A DNA stretch of 64,000 nt from Planococcus versutus (GTDB lineage: Bacteria; Bacillota; Bacilli; Bacillales_A; Planococcaceae): the NCBI RefSeq assembly GCF_001186155.3, contig NZ_CP016540.2, positions 372,001 to 436,000 of the forward strand, given 5' to 3'. Below the pieces are notes generated by a model. The model was not told the origin of the DNA, made no database searches, and was given only the letters and a program-made list of their open reading frames with translations. Both the position numbers and the translations under genes were made by a program. Position 1 is the stretch's first letter; each line of letters opens with the position of its first letter. Of the stretch, positions 43,582-52,644 are shown in pieces.

Positions 43582-44325
43582 ATGAATTTGGATCACATTG
43601 TTCATTTTGTTCGCAATGACACACGGGAAACCGCAAGCTATTGGCAAGAAAAAGGTTTGCCAGCCTCTCTAGGTGGGCAACATATCGGTTGGGGAACACA
43701 AAATGTGTTGCTGTATTTACAAGATTGCTATATCGAATGGCTATCAGTCGAAAAACTAGAAATCGCAAACGATGCCGATCATCCATTAACACGTCTTTTG
43801 ATGCATGATCAAATAGGTTTTGGAACTATTTGCTTACGGACTAAAAACATTTCAGATGTGAATAAGATTTTACAAGAGCGTGGAATTGAAACAACTGGAG
43901 TGCTTGACGCACAACGTCAAACTACAGATGGTGAACTGATTAAATGGAAAATGCTATTTATTGTTGAGCAAGTATCTAGCAGCTTGCCTTCTCCATTTTT
44001 TATTGAATGGCAAGAAACAGATGATCAGCGATATAACAAGTTAAGAAACAAAGGAGCTATTCGAGCAGTCAATGAAAAGCTAACTATGGATCGCTGTGTG
44101 TTTGGTGTCTGGAATCCAGAAGAAACCGAGAAATTATGGAAGAAAATTATAGGTGATAACTTAAAATTAGAGAATTGTCGCATTGAATTTAGAAAAACAG
44201 ATCAGCCAAAAGAACGGTTAGAAGAAGTTTATTTTAGCGAAGGTACAGAAGAGCTAAAATTCGAACAAGGGCGTTATTGGTTACCACGCCTAGAGCTAGA
44301 TAAAAAAGAAACTATGATAAAATAA
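43582..44325 (+). CDS. Glyoxalase-like (VOC, Glyoxalase_3) domain protein
   Basis: A 247-residue protein starting MNLDHIVHFVRNDTRETASYW, followed by GGQHIGWGTQNVLLYL and YIEWLSVE; these match the PF13468 glyoxalase-like family. A second half (about 150-247) appears to repeat the fold in diverged form. Metal ligands may be His4-type residues; activity unknown. ATG 43582 has GTGAGGTG upstream. hflX follows after 48 bases. Confidence 0.82.
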   Translation: MNLDHIVHFVRNDTRETASYWQEKGLPASLGGQHIGWGTQNVLLYLQDCYIEWLSVEKLEIANDADHPLTRLLMHDQIGFGTICLRTKNISDVNKILQERGIETTGVLDAQRQTTDGELIKWKMLFIVEQVSSSLPSPFFIEWQETDDQRYNKLRNKGAIRAVNEKLTMDRCVFGVWNPEETEKLWKKIIGDNLKLENCRIEFRKTDQPKERLEEVYFSEGTEELKFEQGRYWLPRLELDKKETMIK

Positions 44326-44373
44326 ATAAACTGAATAGGAATTTCCCTTTCCTGAAATTGGAGGATAATATCA

Positions 44374-45645
44374 ATGGATGAATTAAAAGAAAAAGCAGTT
44401 TTAGTCGGTGTTCAGCTTCAAAAAGATCTTCATTTCGTTTATGGAATGGAAGAGTTGCATAATTTAGCAGAAGCTTGCAACGTAGAAGTGGTAGGAGAAG
44501 TTACACAAAATTTAGATCGAATCAATCCTTCACGCTATGTTGGTAGTGGGAAATTAGAAGAAATTAAAGCATTCTATGAAGAAGCGGATGCCAATGTAGT
44601 TATATTCAATGACGAATTATCGCCTTCACAAATTCGAAATCTGGAAGAAGACTTAGAATGTAAAGTGATTGATCGGACTATGTTAATTTTAGATATATTT
44701 TCACGACGTGCAAAAACACGTGAAGCACAAGTACAGGTAGAATTGGCACAACTTCAATACATGTTGCCTCGTCTAGTTGGACTGAGGGCTTCGCTCGGAC
44801 GACAAGGTGGCGGCAGTAGTGGCGGAGTTGCTAACCGTGGAGCCGGTGAGACGAAGTTGGAACTGGATCGTCGAAAAATTGAAGACCAAATATCAAAGCT
44901 GCATAAAGAGTTAGAGCATATTAAAGAACAACGCGTTACGCAACGCAAACAACGTACGAAAAAAGGAACACCGGTTGTCTCACTAGTGGGTTATACCAAT
45001 GCTGGAAAATCAACAGTAATGAATGAGTTGTTAGCAAAAACAGGTCAAAATGAAGAAAAACAAGTATTCGAAAAAGACATGCTTTTTGCTACATTGGAAA
45101 CATCGGTTCGACAAATTCGTTTAGAAGACAATAAAAGCTTCTTGCTGACAGATACAGTTGGTTTTGTCAGCAAGTTGCCTCACCATCTTGTTAAGGCTTT
45201 CCGTTCAACGCTAGAAGAAGCACGAAACGCGGATCTTCTGTTGCATGTCGTCGATGTTTCTAATGAAGAACATCGCTATATGATGGAAGTAACAAATGAG
45301 ACTTTGCATGCTGTTGGTGTGGAAAATGTACCTACGCTTTATGTGTACAATAAATCAGATTTAGCGGGAGTGCCTTATCCGGTACTCAATGGAGACGGTA
45401 TATGGATTTCGGCAAAAGAAGACAAAGGACTTGATGAATTGCTGGAAATTATCAAAAAGCAAATTTTTGAAGACTATGTTATATGTCGAATGATGGTGCC
45501 ATTTGATCGCGGAGACATTGTTGCATACTTAAACGACAATGCCAATATTCAAAAAACAGAATACGAAGAAGAAGGTACTTTGTTAAAAGTGGAACTGAGT
45601 CGTGCTGATTATGACCGCTATCAAGAATTTATTATTGGAAGTTAA
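44374..45645 (+). CDS. hflX: GTPase HflX
   Basis: A 423-residue ribosome-associated GTPase. The N-terminal HflX domain has NPSRYVGSGKLEEI and NDELSPSQIRNLEE; a glycine-rich linker (RQGGGSSGGVANRGAGETKLE) and coiled coil follow. The G domain has G1 GYTNAGKST, G3 DTVGF, G4 NKSD and G5 SAKE. HflX splits 70S ribosomes after heat stress and rescues stalled ones. TTGGAGGAT precedes the ATG. Confidence 0.95.
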   Translation: MDELKEKAVLVGVQLQKDLHFVYGMEELHNLAEACNVEVVGEVTQNLDRINPSRYVGSGKLEEIKAFYEEADANVVIFNDELSPSQIRNLEEDLECKVIDRTMLILDIFSRRAKTREAQVQVELAQLQYMLPRLVGLRASLGRQGGGSSGGVANRGAGETKLELDRRKIEDQISKLHKELEHIKEQRVTQRKQRTKKGTPVVSLVGYTNAGKSTVMNELLAKTGQNEEKQVFEKDMLFATLETSVRQIRLEDNKSFLLTDTVGFVSKLPHHLVKAFRSTLEEARNADLLLHVVDVSNEEHRYMMEVTNETLHAVGVENVPTLYVYNKSDLAGVPYPVLNGDGIWISAKEDKGLDELLEIIKKQIFEDYVICRMMVPFDRGDIVAYLNDNANIQKTEYEEEGTLLKVELSRADYDRYQEFIIGS

Positions 45646-45682
45646 AAAAAGGCAGATCTCAAATTTGAGATCTGCCTTTTTT
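45645..45682. terminator. Bidirectional terminator (38-base perfect palindrome)
   Basis: AAAAAAGGCAGATCTCAAA followed by its reverse complement, between convergent hflX and ABC exporter genes. Confidence 0.92.
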
Positions 45683-45697
45683 GCATAATATTTAGGT

Positions 45698-47416
45698 TTA
45701 TTGTTGAAACTGAATGCGATGGAGATTTGCGAAAATACCGTCAGCTTTAAGTAGTTCGCTGTATCCGCCTTGTTCAGCGATTCCATCTTCTGTTACAACA
45801 ATTACGCGATCTGCATCTCGAATAGTTGCGAGACGGTGAGCGATAATCAGTGTTGTTCGGTTTTCTGCTAGTTCATTTAAAGCTTCTTGAATAACGCGCT
45901 CTGTTTGTGTATCGAGTGCAGAAGTAGCTTCATCCAAAATGAGAATAGGTGGATTTTTCAGGAACATCCGAGCAATGGCTAGACGTTGCTTTTGCCCTCC
46001 TGATAATTTCAATCCGCGTTCTCCAATTTGTGTCTCGTAGCCTTGCGGTAATTTTTGAACAAAGTCTTCTAAATGCGCTTTTTTTGCAGCGATTAAAATT
46101 TCTTCTTCACTGGCATGACGTTTGCCGTAAGCAATGTTTTCGCGAATAGTTCCTGTGAATAAGAAAACGTCTTGCTGGACAATGCCGATTTGTGAACGCA
46201 ACGAATGTTTAGTCATATCGCGAATGTCAATGCCGTCAATTGAAATAACTCCTTGTTGAATATCATAAAATCGTGGGATTAATGAACAAATCGTTGTTTT
46301 TCCCGCTCCAGAAGGACCAACAAACGCAATGGTTTCTCCCGCATGCAAGTTTAAGTCAATGCCTGATAAGACCGATTTATGATCGTCATAGCCAAAATAG
46401 ACATCGTCGAATCGAATATTTCCAGTTAAGTTTTCGACAGCTACAGCGTCTTTCCGGTCATTGATGTCGGGTGCTTGTTCAATTAAATCGCGGAAACGGC
46501 TAAAGCCAGCCATGCCTTTCGGATAAAGTTCTAACAATGCGCTAATTTTATCAATGGGTTTAATCAAAACGTTCAAGAACAAGACAAAACTGACAAGTTC
46601 TCCGTATGATAATTCGCCTTGGAAATTGAGCCATGCCCCGTAAACCAGTACGACTAGAGTTAATAGACGAGTCATCATATAAATACTGGAATGTGTTGCT
46701 GCCATAACTTTGTAAGCAACCATTTTGGCTAGACGAAAGCGGTCGTTATCAGTTTTAAAGCGCTCGATTTCAAACTCTTCATTTGTAAAAGACTGAACGA
46801 CACGCGCTCCTGAAACACTATCTTCTACACGTCCATTAACATCTGCAATTTTCCCGTACATGCTGCCCCAAGCTTGGTTCATTTTGATATTGCAAAACGT
46901 GATAAGCCAGACTAGGAAAGGAATCACGATAAGTGTAACTAGTGCTAGTTTTGGGTTGATCCAAAACATAATACCGAATGCTCCGAAAAAGGTCATGATG
47001 GCAATAAAAAAATCTTCAGGTCCATGATGGGCAAGTTCACCAATATCAAACAAATCATTGGTGACACGGCTCATAATATGACCGGTTTTGGTATTGTCAA
47101 AAAAGCGAAAAGATTGTCGCTGAACATGAGTGAATAGCTCTTCTCTCATATCTGTTTCGATATTGATTCCTAATTTGTGACCGAGATAGCTGACGACATA
47201 CTGCAAGAATGTGCTCAACAAAAAAATCGCAAGCAGCAAGAAGCTAACTGTGGTGATGGTTCCCCAATTACCACTCGGCAGCAAGTCATCGATAAACCAC
47301 TGAACAGCAACTGGAAATGCGAGTTCTAAAATAGCAACAAAAACAGCGCTGGAAAAATCAATGATAAATAGCCGCTTATGTGGTTTATAATATGTGAAAA
47401 ATTGTTTTAATCTCAA
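45698..47416 (-). CDS. ABC exporter, fused permease-ATPase (YgaD/Sav1866-like)
   Basis: A 572-residue type I exporter half-transporter. Six membrane helices span the first ~310 residues, with coupling-helix region GRVEDSVSGARVVQSFTNEE. The ATPase has Walker A GPSGAGKTT, Q-loop IVQQDVFLFTGTIRENIAYG, signature LSGGQKQRLAIARM, Walker B ILILDEATSALD and the H-loop IIAHRLAT. It likely works as a homodimer and exports amphipathic compounds. GAGGCGGGA lies ahead of the ATG on the minus strand. Confidence 0.9.
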   Translation of the reverse strand: MRLKQFFTYYKPHKRLFIIDFSSAVFVAILELAFPVAVQWFIDDLLPSGNWGTITTVSFLLLAIFLLSTFLQYVVSYLGHKLGINIETDMREELFTHVQRQSFRFFDNTKTGHIMSRVTNDLFDIGELAHHGPEDFFIAIMTFFGAFGIMFWINPKLALVTLIVIPFLVWLITFCNIKMNQAWGSMYGKIADVNGRVEDSVSGARVVQSFTNEEFEIERFKTDNDRFRLAKMVAYKVMAATHSSIYMMTRLLTLVVLVYGAWLNFQGELSYGELVSFVLFLNVLIKPIDKISALLELYPKGMAGFSRFRDLIEQAPDINDRKDAVAVENLTGNIRFDDVYFGYDDHKSVLSGIDLNLHAGETIAFVGPSGAGKTTICSLIPRFYDIQQGVISIDGIDIRDMTKHSLRSQIGIVQQDVFLFTGTIRENIAYGKRHASEEEILIAAKKAHLEDFVQKLPQGYETQIGERGLKLSGGQKQRLAIARMFLKNPPILILDEATSALDTQTERVIQEALNELAENRTTLIIAHRLATIRDADRVIVVTEDGIAEQGGYSELLKADGIFANLHRIQFQQ

Positions 47417-47608
47417 AAAATCCCGCCTCTTTTTTTCTCATAATGAAAAGTATAGTCGAAGTCGAAGAAATAAACGACTGGAAATTGAATAAACAAGAAA
47501 TATGAAACTATTTTTAGGTTAATTCGTAAGTAAAGAGAGATGCAATTTAACTGAGTTTCTCAGTAAATCGAAAAGAAGCTTATAACAAGTTGAAGGAGGA
47601 AGATTATT

Positions 47609-48472
47609 TTGAAAAAATGGATTTTATTTATGAGTACTGCTACGTTAGCTATCGGCCTTTCTGCTTGCAGTGAAACGGCAGAGCCGGCATCTGGAGATAA
47701 AGAGACAAAAGGAGAAGATAGTAAGCTAACTGTTCAAGAAGTATATACGAAGTCAGTAAAAGCATCTGAAGACATTACGAGTGTGCATGCAGACATTGTA
47801 ACGGATCAAACAATGGCAATGGAAGGCGATGGCATGGAAATGGAGATGACAGTAGATTCCTCTATGGATATGACCATTGATCCGATAGCATTCCATCAAA
47901 AAGCAGAAACCTCCATTGTGTCAGAAGATATCGATAACGCAAGTCCGATGAATATGGAAATGTATTTTACAGATCAAGGCATGTATATGTACGAAGAAAC
48001 GATGGCGACTTGGCTGAAAATGCCCGATGAAAGCATTGGCGATTTAAAAGCGCTTGCTGATCAGCAAACAGCCGATCCTTCTCAACAGCTTGAAGAACTA
48101 GCGGAGTTTAAAGATGATTTTACATTTAAACAAACAGAAGAAGCTTACATTTTGACGTTGGAGGCATCGGGTGAAAAATTCAAAAAATTGATGGATCAGC
48201 AACTTGATAAAACATTAGGGCAAATGGAGCTTGAAGCAGAAATGATACTCGAGGACATGACAATACATTCTGTAAACTACGTGATTACTATTGATAAAGA
48301 AACTTTCTTAACGACAAGTATGGATATGAAGATGGACATGGATATGAATATTGAAGATGAAATGATGAACATCAAATCCGATATGCAAGCTGACTATAGC
48401 AACTTCAATGAAATTGAAGCCATTACTATACCAGCTGAAGTATTAGAGCAAGCGCAGGAAATTACGGGTTAA
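47609..48472 (+). CDS. Methionine-rich lipoprotein (DUF6612-like)
   Basis: A 287-residue protein with a lipoprotein signal: hydrophobic LFMSTATLAIGLSAC with lipobox LSAC (Cys20). The mature protein has the LppX/DUF6612-type pattern, SVHADIVTDQTMAMEGDGME near residue 60 and later FKLM/TLEASGEKFKKLM. Met is strikingly frequent in two strands (residues ~71-94 and ~231-255, many in M-x-M spacing). It may bind a hydrophobic ligand or soft metal (inference). Start is TTG 47609 after AAGGAGGAAG. Confidence 0.78.
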   Translation: MKKWILFMSTATLAIGLSACSETAEPASGDKETKGEDSKLTVQEVYTKSVKASEDITSVHADIVTDQTMAMEGDGMEMEMTVDSSMDMTIDPIAFHQKAETSIVSEDIDNASPMNMEMYFTDQGMYMYEETMATWLKMPDESIGDLKALADQQTADPSQQLEELAEFKDDFTFKQTEEAYILTLEASGEKFKKLMDQQLDKTLGQMELEAEMILEDMTIHSVNYVITIDKETFLTTSMDMKMDMDMNIEDEMMNIKSDMQADYSNFNEIEAITIPAEVLEQAQEITG

Positions 48473-48543
48473 TCTAGTAAATTAATAGTTATTGATCTAC
48501 TAAGTAAAAGTACGGTCTGACAACTAGATTTTTTTATAAGAGC

Positions 48544-48575
48544 AAAAGAGCATGCGTAAATGGCATGCTCTTTTT
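48544..48575 (+). terminator. Intrinsic terminator
   Basis: Stem AAAAGAGCATGC / GCATGCTCTTTT, about 70 bases after the lipoprotein gene. Confidence 0.88.
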
Positions 48576-48627
48576 ATGTTTATCCCAATGACAACTTTTT
48601 GACAATCCAATATCATTATCATGTAAA

Positions 48628-48710
48628 TGAAAATTGTTCTCAATTAACTATTGACTCGTTTTCCCAACATGCTATACTGAAACACGTAAGCCAGTGATAA
48701 TGATTATCAC
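48628..48710 (+). promoter_or_regulatory. Fur-regulated promoter of yclNOPQ
   Basis: SigA-type TTGACT (48651-48656), 16-base spacer, TATACT (48673-48678). GTGATAATGATTATCAC at 48694-48710 is a symmetric Fur box matching TGATAATNATTATCA at every position, just past the predicted start. A weaker box TGAAAATTGTTCTCA (48628-48642; 12 of 15) lies upstream of -35. Iron-bound Fur should block transcription. Confidence 0.85.
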
Positions 48711-48764
48711 TAACGAATAATCAATAATCAATAATCATTTATTGAAGACAGATGAGGGACAGTC

Positions 48765-49715
48765 GTGAAGAAGCGTTACTTAATACCAACATTAATCATA
48801 CTGTCAATCATTTCCTTGTTTGTCGGAGTAAGCAGTATCAGTATAGCTGATTTGCTTGATTTTCAATCGGAAGAGACACAGATATTCTTGATCAGCCGGC
48901 TGCCAAGGCTGGTCGCGATTTTGCTAGCAGGTGCAGGGATGAGCATGGCAGGGCTCATCATGCAGCAGCTGAGCCGCAATAAGTTTGTGTCTCCGACAAC
49001 GGCAGGTACATTAGACGCCACTCGGCTTGGGATTTTAGTATCGATGTTATTATTCGCAAACGCTTCGATGCTAGAAAAAATGACAGTGGCTTTTGCTTTT
49101 GCGCTTGCCGGTACCTTTCTTTTCATGCAAATACTAAACCGCATCAAATTTAAAGATGCGATATTCATTCCTTTAGTCGGTTTGATGTTCGGAAACATCT
49201 TGTCATCTATTACAACGTTTTTCGCTTATCGAGCAGATGTAATACAGAATATGTCTGCTTGGTTACAAGGTGACTTTTCGATGGTGATGAAAGGAAGTTA
49301 TGAACTTCTCTACATCAGCGTTCCGGTTTTTATCATCGCTTATTTGTACGCTAACCGCTTTACAGTGGCAGGTATGGGTGAGGACTTCTCCAAAAATTTG
49401 GGGATGAAATACCGGAGTGTTGTCAACATCGGATTGACACTCGTAGCTTTGATTACAGCGACAGTTGTTTTAACGGTAGGGGTTATCCCATTCCTTGGGT
49501 TGATCATTCCAAACATCGTATCCATTTTCAAAGGAGATCATCTTCAAAAAACATTGCCACATACGGCAATGCTTGGCGCTATTTTCTTGCTAGTGTGCGA
49601 TATCTTGGGAAGGGTCTTGATTTACCCGTACGAGATTTCCATTAGCTTGATGGTCGGCGTGATTGGAAGTTTTGTTTTCCTCTTCTTGTTGTTTAGGAGG
49701 AAAGCTTATGCGTGA
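48765..49715 (+). CDS. yclN: Siderophore ABC transporter permease (YclN-like)
   Basis: A 316-residue FecCD-family permease with ~9-10 membrane helices. SRLPRLVAILLAGAGMSMAG and GLIMQQLSRNKFVSPTTAGT are near-identical in pattern to B. subtilis YclN, and GVIPFLGLIIPNIVSIFKGD is the ATPase-contact loop. YclNOPQ imports the catecholate siderophore petrobactin and its precursors. Start is GTG after GATGAGGGAC. It overlaps yclO by 8 bases. Confidence 0.92.
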   Translation: MKKRYLIPTLIILSIISLFVGVSSISIADLLDFQSEETQIFLISRLPRLVAILLAGAGMSMAGLIMQQLSRNKFVSPTTAGTLDATRLGILVSMLLFANASMLEKMTVAFAFALAGTFLFMQILNRIKFKDAIFIPLVGLMFGNILSSITTFFAYRADVIQNMSAWLQGDFSMVMKGSYELLYISVPVFIIAYLYANRFTVAGMGEDFSKNLGMKYRSVVNIGLTLVALITATVVLTVGVIPFLGLIIPNIVSIFKGDHLQKTLPHTAMLGAIFLLVCDILGRVLIYPYEISISLMVGVIGSFVFLFLLFRRKAYA

Positions 49716-50658
49716 TTTACATAAAATGCTCATAGTAATCGGTCTAGCTTTCGTAGTTTGCGGCGTGTACTTGTTTCAAGACTTGAACGGTAGTTTTGAC
49801 TATGCATTGCCGCGGCGTGGTATAAAAGTGTTTGCCATGGTATTGACTGGAGTCGCCATTGCGTATGCAACGGTCGTTTTTCAAACCATTACCCATAACC
49901 GGATATTGACGCCGAGTATTATGGGGTTAGATTCACTATACATGCTGCTTCAAACAGTATTGGTCTTTTTTCTTGGCTCGAGTCACTTCACCATTATCAA
50001 CAAGCAAGTAAATTTTATGTTGTCGATTGCTGTAATGGTTATCTTCGCTTTGTTATTCTACCGCTTGCTCTTTAAAAAAAATGATCGGCCAATTTACTTT
50101 CTTTTGCTGGTCGGTATCATTTGTGGAACGTTTTTTGGAAGTATTACCACGTTTCTGCAAGTATTGATCGATCCTAATGAATTTTCGATTATTCAAGACC
50201 GTATGTTTGCGAGTTTCAATAATGTCAATTCAGATTTGGTATGGATGTCTTTAGTCATTATTACAGTCTTAATCGCTTTTGCTTGGAAACAAAATGCAGC
50301 TCTCGATGTATTGACATTAGGACGTGATACCGCGATTAACTTAGGTGTTAATTACGATGCATTAGTTAAACAAATGTTAGTTTTATCGGCTGTTTTAATC
50401 GCGATTGCTACGGCACTTGTCGGACCGATTACTTTTTTTGGATTGATTGTCGCGAATTTGTCTTATCAATTTTTTACTTCCTACAAACACTCTGTGTTGT
50501 TAACGGGGTCTATTGTTACCAGTGTAGTCGCCTTAGTGGGTGGTCAATGGGTAGTGGAGCGAATTTTTACTTTTAATACGACCTTAAGTGTAATTATTAA
50601 TTTCATCGGTGGAATTTACTTTATCCATCTACTATTAAAGGAGAGTCGGTCTAAATGA
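49708..50658 (+). CDS. yclO: Siderophore ABC transporter permease (YclO-like)
   Basis: A 316-residue FecCD permease that pairs with YclN. GVAIAYATVVFQTITHNRILTPSIMGLDSLY replaces the usual GxxxQxxxRNPLAxP segment, and GPITFFGLIVANLSYQFF is the coupling loop. ATG 49708 is set by TAGGAGGAAA within yclN. It overlaps the ATPase gene by ATGA. Confidence 0.92.
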   Translation: MRDLHKMLIVIGLAFVVCGVYLFQDLNGSFDYALPRRGIKVFAMVLTGVAIAYATVVFQTITHNRILTPSIMGLDSLYMLLQTVLVFFLGSSHFTIINKQVNFMLSIAVMVIFALLFYRLLFKKNDRPIYFLLLVGIICGTFFGSITTFLQVLIDPNEFSIIQDRMFASFNNVNSDLVWMSLVIITVLIAFAWKQNAALDVLTLGRDTAINLGVNYDALVKQMLVLSAVLIAIATALVGPITFFGLIVANLSYQFFTSYKHSVLLTGSIVTSVVALVGGQWVVERIFTFNTTLSVIINFIGGIYFIHLLLKESRSK

Positions 50659-51416
50659 TCCAAGTTCGCGAATTGACAAAGTTGTACGGAAAAAAAGCAG
50701 TGGTGGAGAATGTTACTGTTGATATTCAACGGGGTCAAATCACGTCCTTTATCGGACCAAACGGCGCTGGGAAATCTACCTTGCTGTCGATGGTCAGTCG
50801 TCTTTTGGATGCCGACACCGGAGAAGTGTTGATTGATTCAACGAGTACAAAAAAGTTGAAATCCAATGAATTCTCAAAACGTGTATCAATCTTAAAACAG
50901 TCTAACTTTATGAATGTCCGTTTGACGATTCGTGAGCTTGTTTCTTTTGGTCGCTTTCCTTATTCAAAAGGTCGTCTCAATGATGAAGATGAGAAAATGG
51001 TTGATCAAGCGATTGATTACATGAATTTAAAAGAAATGGAAAATTCCTACCTCGATGAACTATCCGGAGGACAACGTCAGCGTGCATTTATTGCTATGGT
51101 TATTGCACAAGACACCGATTATATTTTACTAGATGAACCATTAAATAACCTAGACATGAAACATTCTGTTCAAATCATGAAGATTTTGCGTCGCTTAGTT
51201 GATGATCTTGGCAAAACAGTGGTCATTGTTCTTCATGATATTAACTTTGCTTCGGTTTATTCTGATCGAATTGTAGCCTTGAAAAACGGCCGCGTTGTGA
51301 AAGACGGAACAACAGAAGAAATTATTCAAAGTGCCGCATTAAAAGAAATATACGATATGGATATTCCCATTCAGCAGATGAACGATTGCCGAATTTGTGT
51401 GTATTTCAATTCTTAA
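50655..51416 (+). CDS. yclP: Siderophore ABC transporter ATPase (YclP-like)
   Basis: A 253-residue ATPase with Walker A GPNGAGKST (residues ~35-43), Q-loop KQSNFMNVRLTIRELVSFGRFPYSKGRL, signature LSGGQRQRAFIAM, Walker B YILLDEPLNNLDM and switch VVLHDINFAS. It energises YclN/YclO. The start overlaps yclO, so translation is coupled. Confidence 0.93.
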   Translation: MIQVRELTKLYGKKAVVENVTVDIQRGQITSFIGPNGAGKSTLLSMVSRLLDADTGEVLIDSTSTKKLKSNEFSKRVSILKQSNFMNVRLTIRELVSFGRFPYSKGRLNDEDEKMVDQAIDYMNLKEMENSYLDELSGGQRQRAFIAMVIAQDTDYILLDEPLNNLDMKHSVQIMKILRRLVDDLGKTVVIVLHDINFASVYSDRIVALKNGRVVKDGTTEEIIQSAALKEIYDMDIPIQQMNDCRICVYFNS

Positions 51417-51438
51417 AAAAAGAGGAGCTCGAAACGAT

Positions 51439-52398
51439 ATGAAAAAATGGTTATTGGTAGCATTCACATTAATGATAATCGCAGTACTTGCGGCTTGTGG
51501 ATCAACAGAAGAAAAGACAGAATCCGGTACAGCAAATACAGATGCAGAAAAAACAGAAGAAATGACAGTGACGCATGAACTCGGTGAAACAACATTCAAT
51601 AAAAATCCTGAAAAAGTAGTCGTATTTGACTTTGGTGTTCTTGATTCACTAGACAAATTGGGTGTCGAAGCGGTTAAAGGTGTACCACAAGGCAATGTTC
51701 CCGCGTACCTTGAAAAATACGCAGACGCTGAAAAATATGAAAACGTAGGAACTTTAAAAGAAGCAGATTTTGAAGCAATCAACGCCATGGAGCCAGACTT
51801 AATCATTATTTCTGGACGTCAAGCGGACATGTACGATGAGTTTTCTGAAATTGCACCAACAATTCATATGGCTGTAGATACAGAAGATTATATGGGGTCA
51901 TTTAAAGAAAACATGACAACTCTTGGAGAAATTTTTGGCAAAGAAGATCAAATCACTGAAGAACTTGCAGCGATTGATACACAAATTGAAAAAGCGAAAG
52001 AAACAGTAAGTGGTTCAGAAGAAACAGCGTTAATCGTTCTTGCTAATGAAGGCAAAGTAAGTGCATATGGTGCAGCTTCACGCTTTGGACTTATTCATGA
52101 TGTTTTCGGAGTAAATCAAGCAGATGAAGGCATCGAAGCGTCAACTCACGGACAAAGTATTTCATACGAATATGTGTTAGAAACAAATCCAGATATAATG
52201 TTCGTGGTCGATCGCAATGCAGTTGTTGGAAATGGTACGAATGCAGCAGATTCTCTTGAAAATGAATTGGTTCAAAAAACGAATGCTTATAAAAACGATA
52301 AAATTATCTACTTAGATCCAGATTACTGGTACCTATCAGGTGGCGGATTGCAGTCTGTCACTCAAATGGTAACAGATGTACAGTCTGCATTTGAATAA
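51439..52398 (+). CDS. yclQ: Siderophore-binding lipoprotein (YclQ-like)
   Basis: A 319-residue helical-backbone binding protein with lipoprotein signal MKKWLLVAFTLMIIAVLAAC (Cys20). The domain begins VTHELGETTFNKNPEKVVVFD, with DLIIISGRQADMYDEF and ATHGQSISYEYVLETNPDIMFVVDR as family landmarks. It captures ferric catecholates for the permeases. ATG 51439 follows AGAGGAGC. A strong terminator ends the operon. Confidence 0.93.
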   Translation: MKKWLLVAFTLMIIAVLAACGSTEEKTESGTANTDAEKTEEMTVTHELGETTFNKNPEKVVVFDFGVLDSLDKLGVEAVKGVPQGNVPAYLEKYADAEKYENVGTLKEADFEAINAMEPDLIIISGRQADMYDEFSEIAPTIHMAVDTEDYMGSFKENMTTLGEIFGKEDQITEELAAIDTQIEKAKETVSGSEETALIVLANEGKVSAYGAASRFGLIHDVFGVNQADEGIEASTHGQSISYEYVLETNPDIMFVVDRNAVVGNGTNAADSLENELVQKTNAYKNDKIIYLDPDYWYLSGGGLQSVTQMVTDVQSAFE

Positions 52399-52407
52399 AG
52401 AGTTGAT

Positions 52408-52446
52408 AAAAAGGTATTCCTGAATAGTCGGGAATACCTTTTTTAG
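52408..52446 (+). terminator. Intrinsic terminator after yclQ
   Basis: Stem AAAAAGGTATTCC / GGAATACCTTTTT and T run. Confidence 0.9.
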
Positions 52447-52644
52447 TTTGTTTGGATGTTAATCTTCTTGCTTTTCGATTTTGACAATTTCCGTTACACT
52501 TAAATCAATGATTGTCTAAATCTCTAAATAGAAAGAAATCAGCAATTTTTAAGATTTTTTAATAGGCACTTACTTCAGTAAAGAACGTTTGGTGATGATC
52601 CTAATCGTTTTTATATCGACGAAAATGTATAGAGGTGAACTTGC

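Noticed and set aside
44326-44373. Riboswitch or T-box ahead of hflX
   Set aside because: The interval is only 48 bases with no conserved box; the hairpin-like TTTCC repeats are too short.
51339-51806. Minus-strand frame of 155 codons across yclP/yclQ
   Set aside because: It lies opposite two strongly supported genes, lacks a ribosome binding site, and has a Ser-rich shadow composition.
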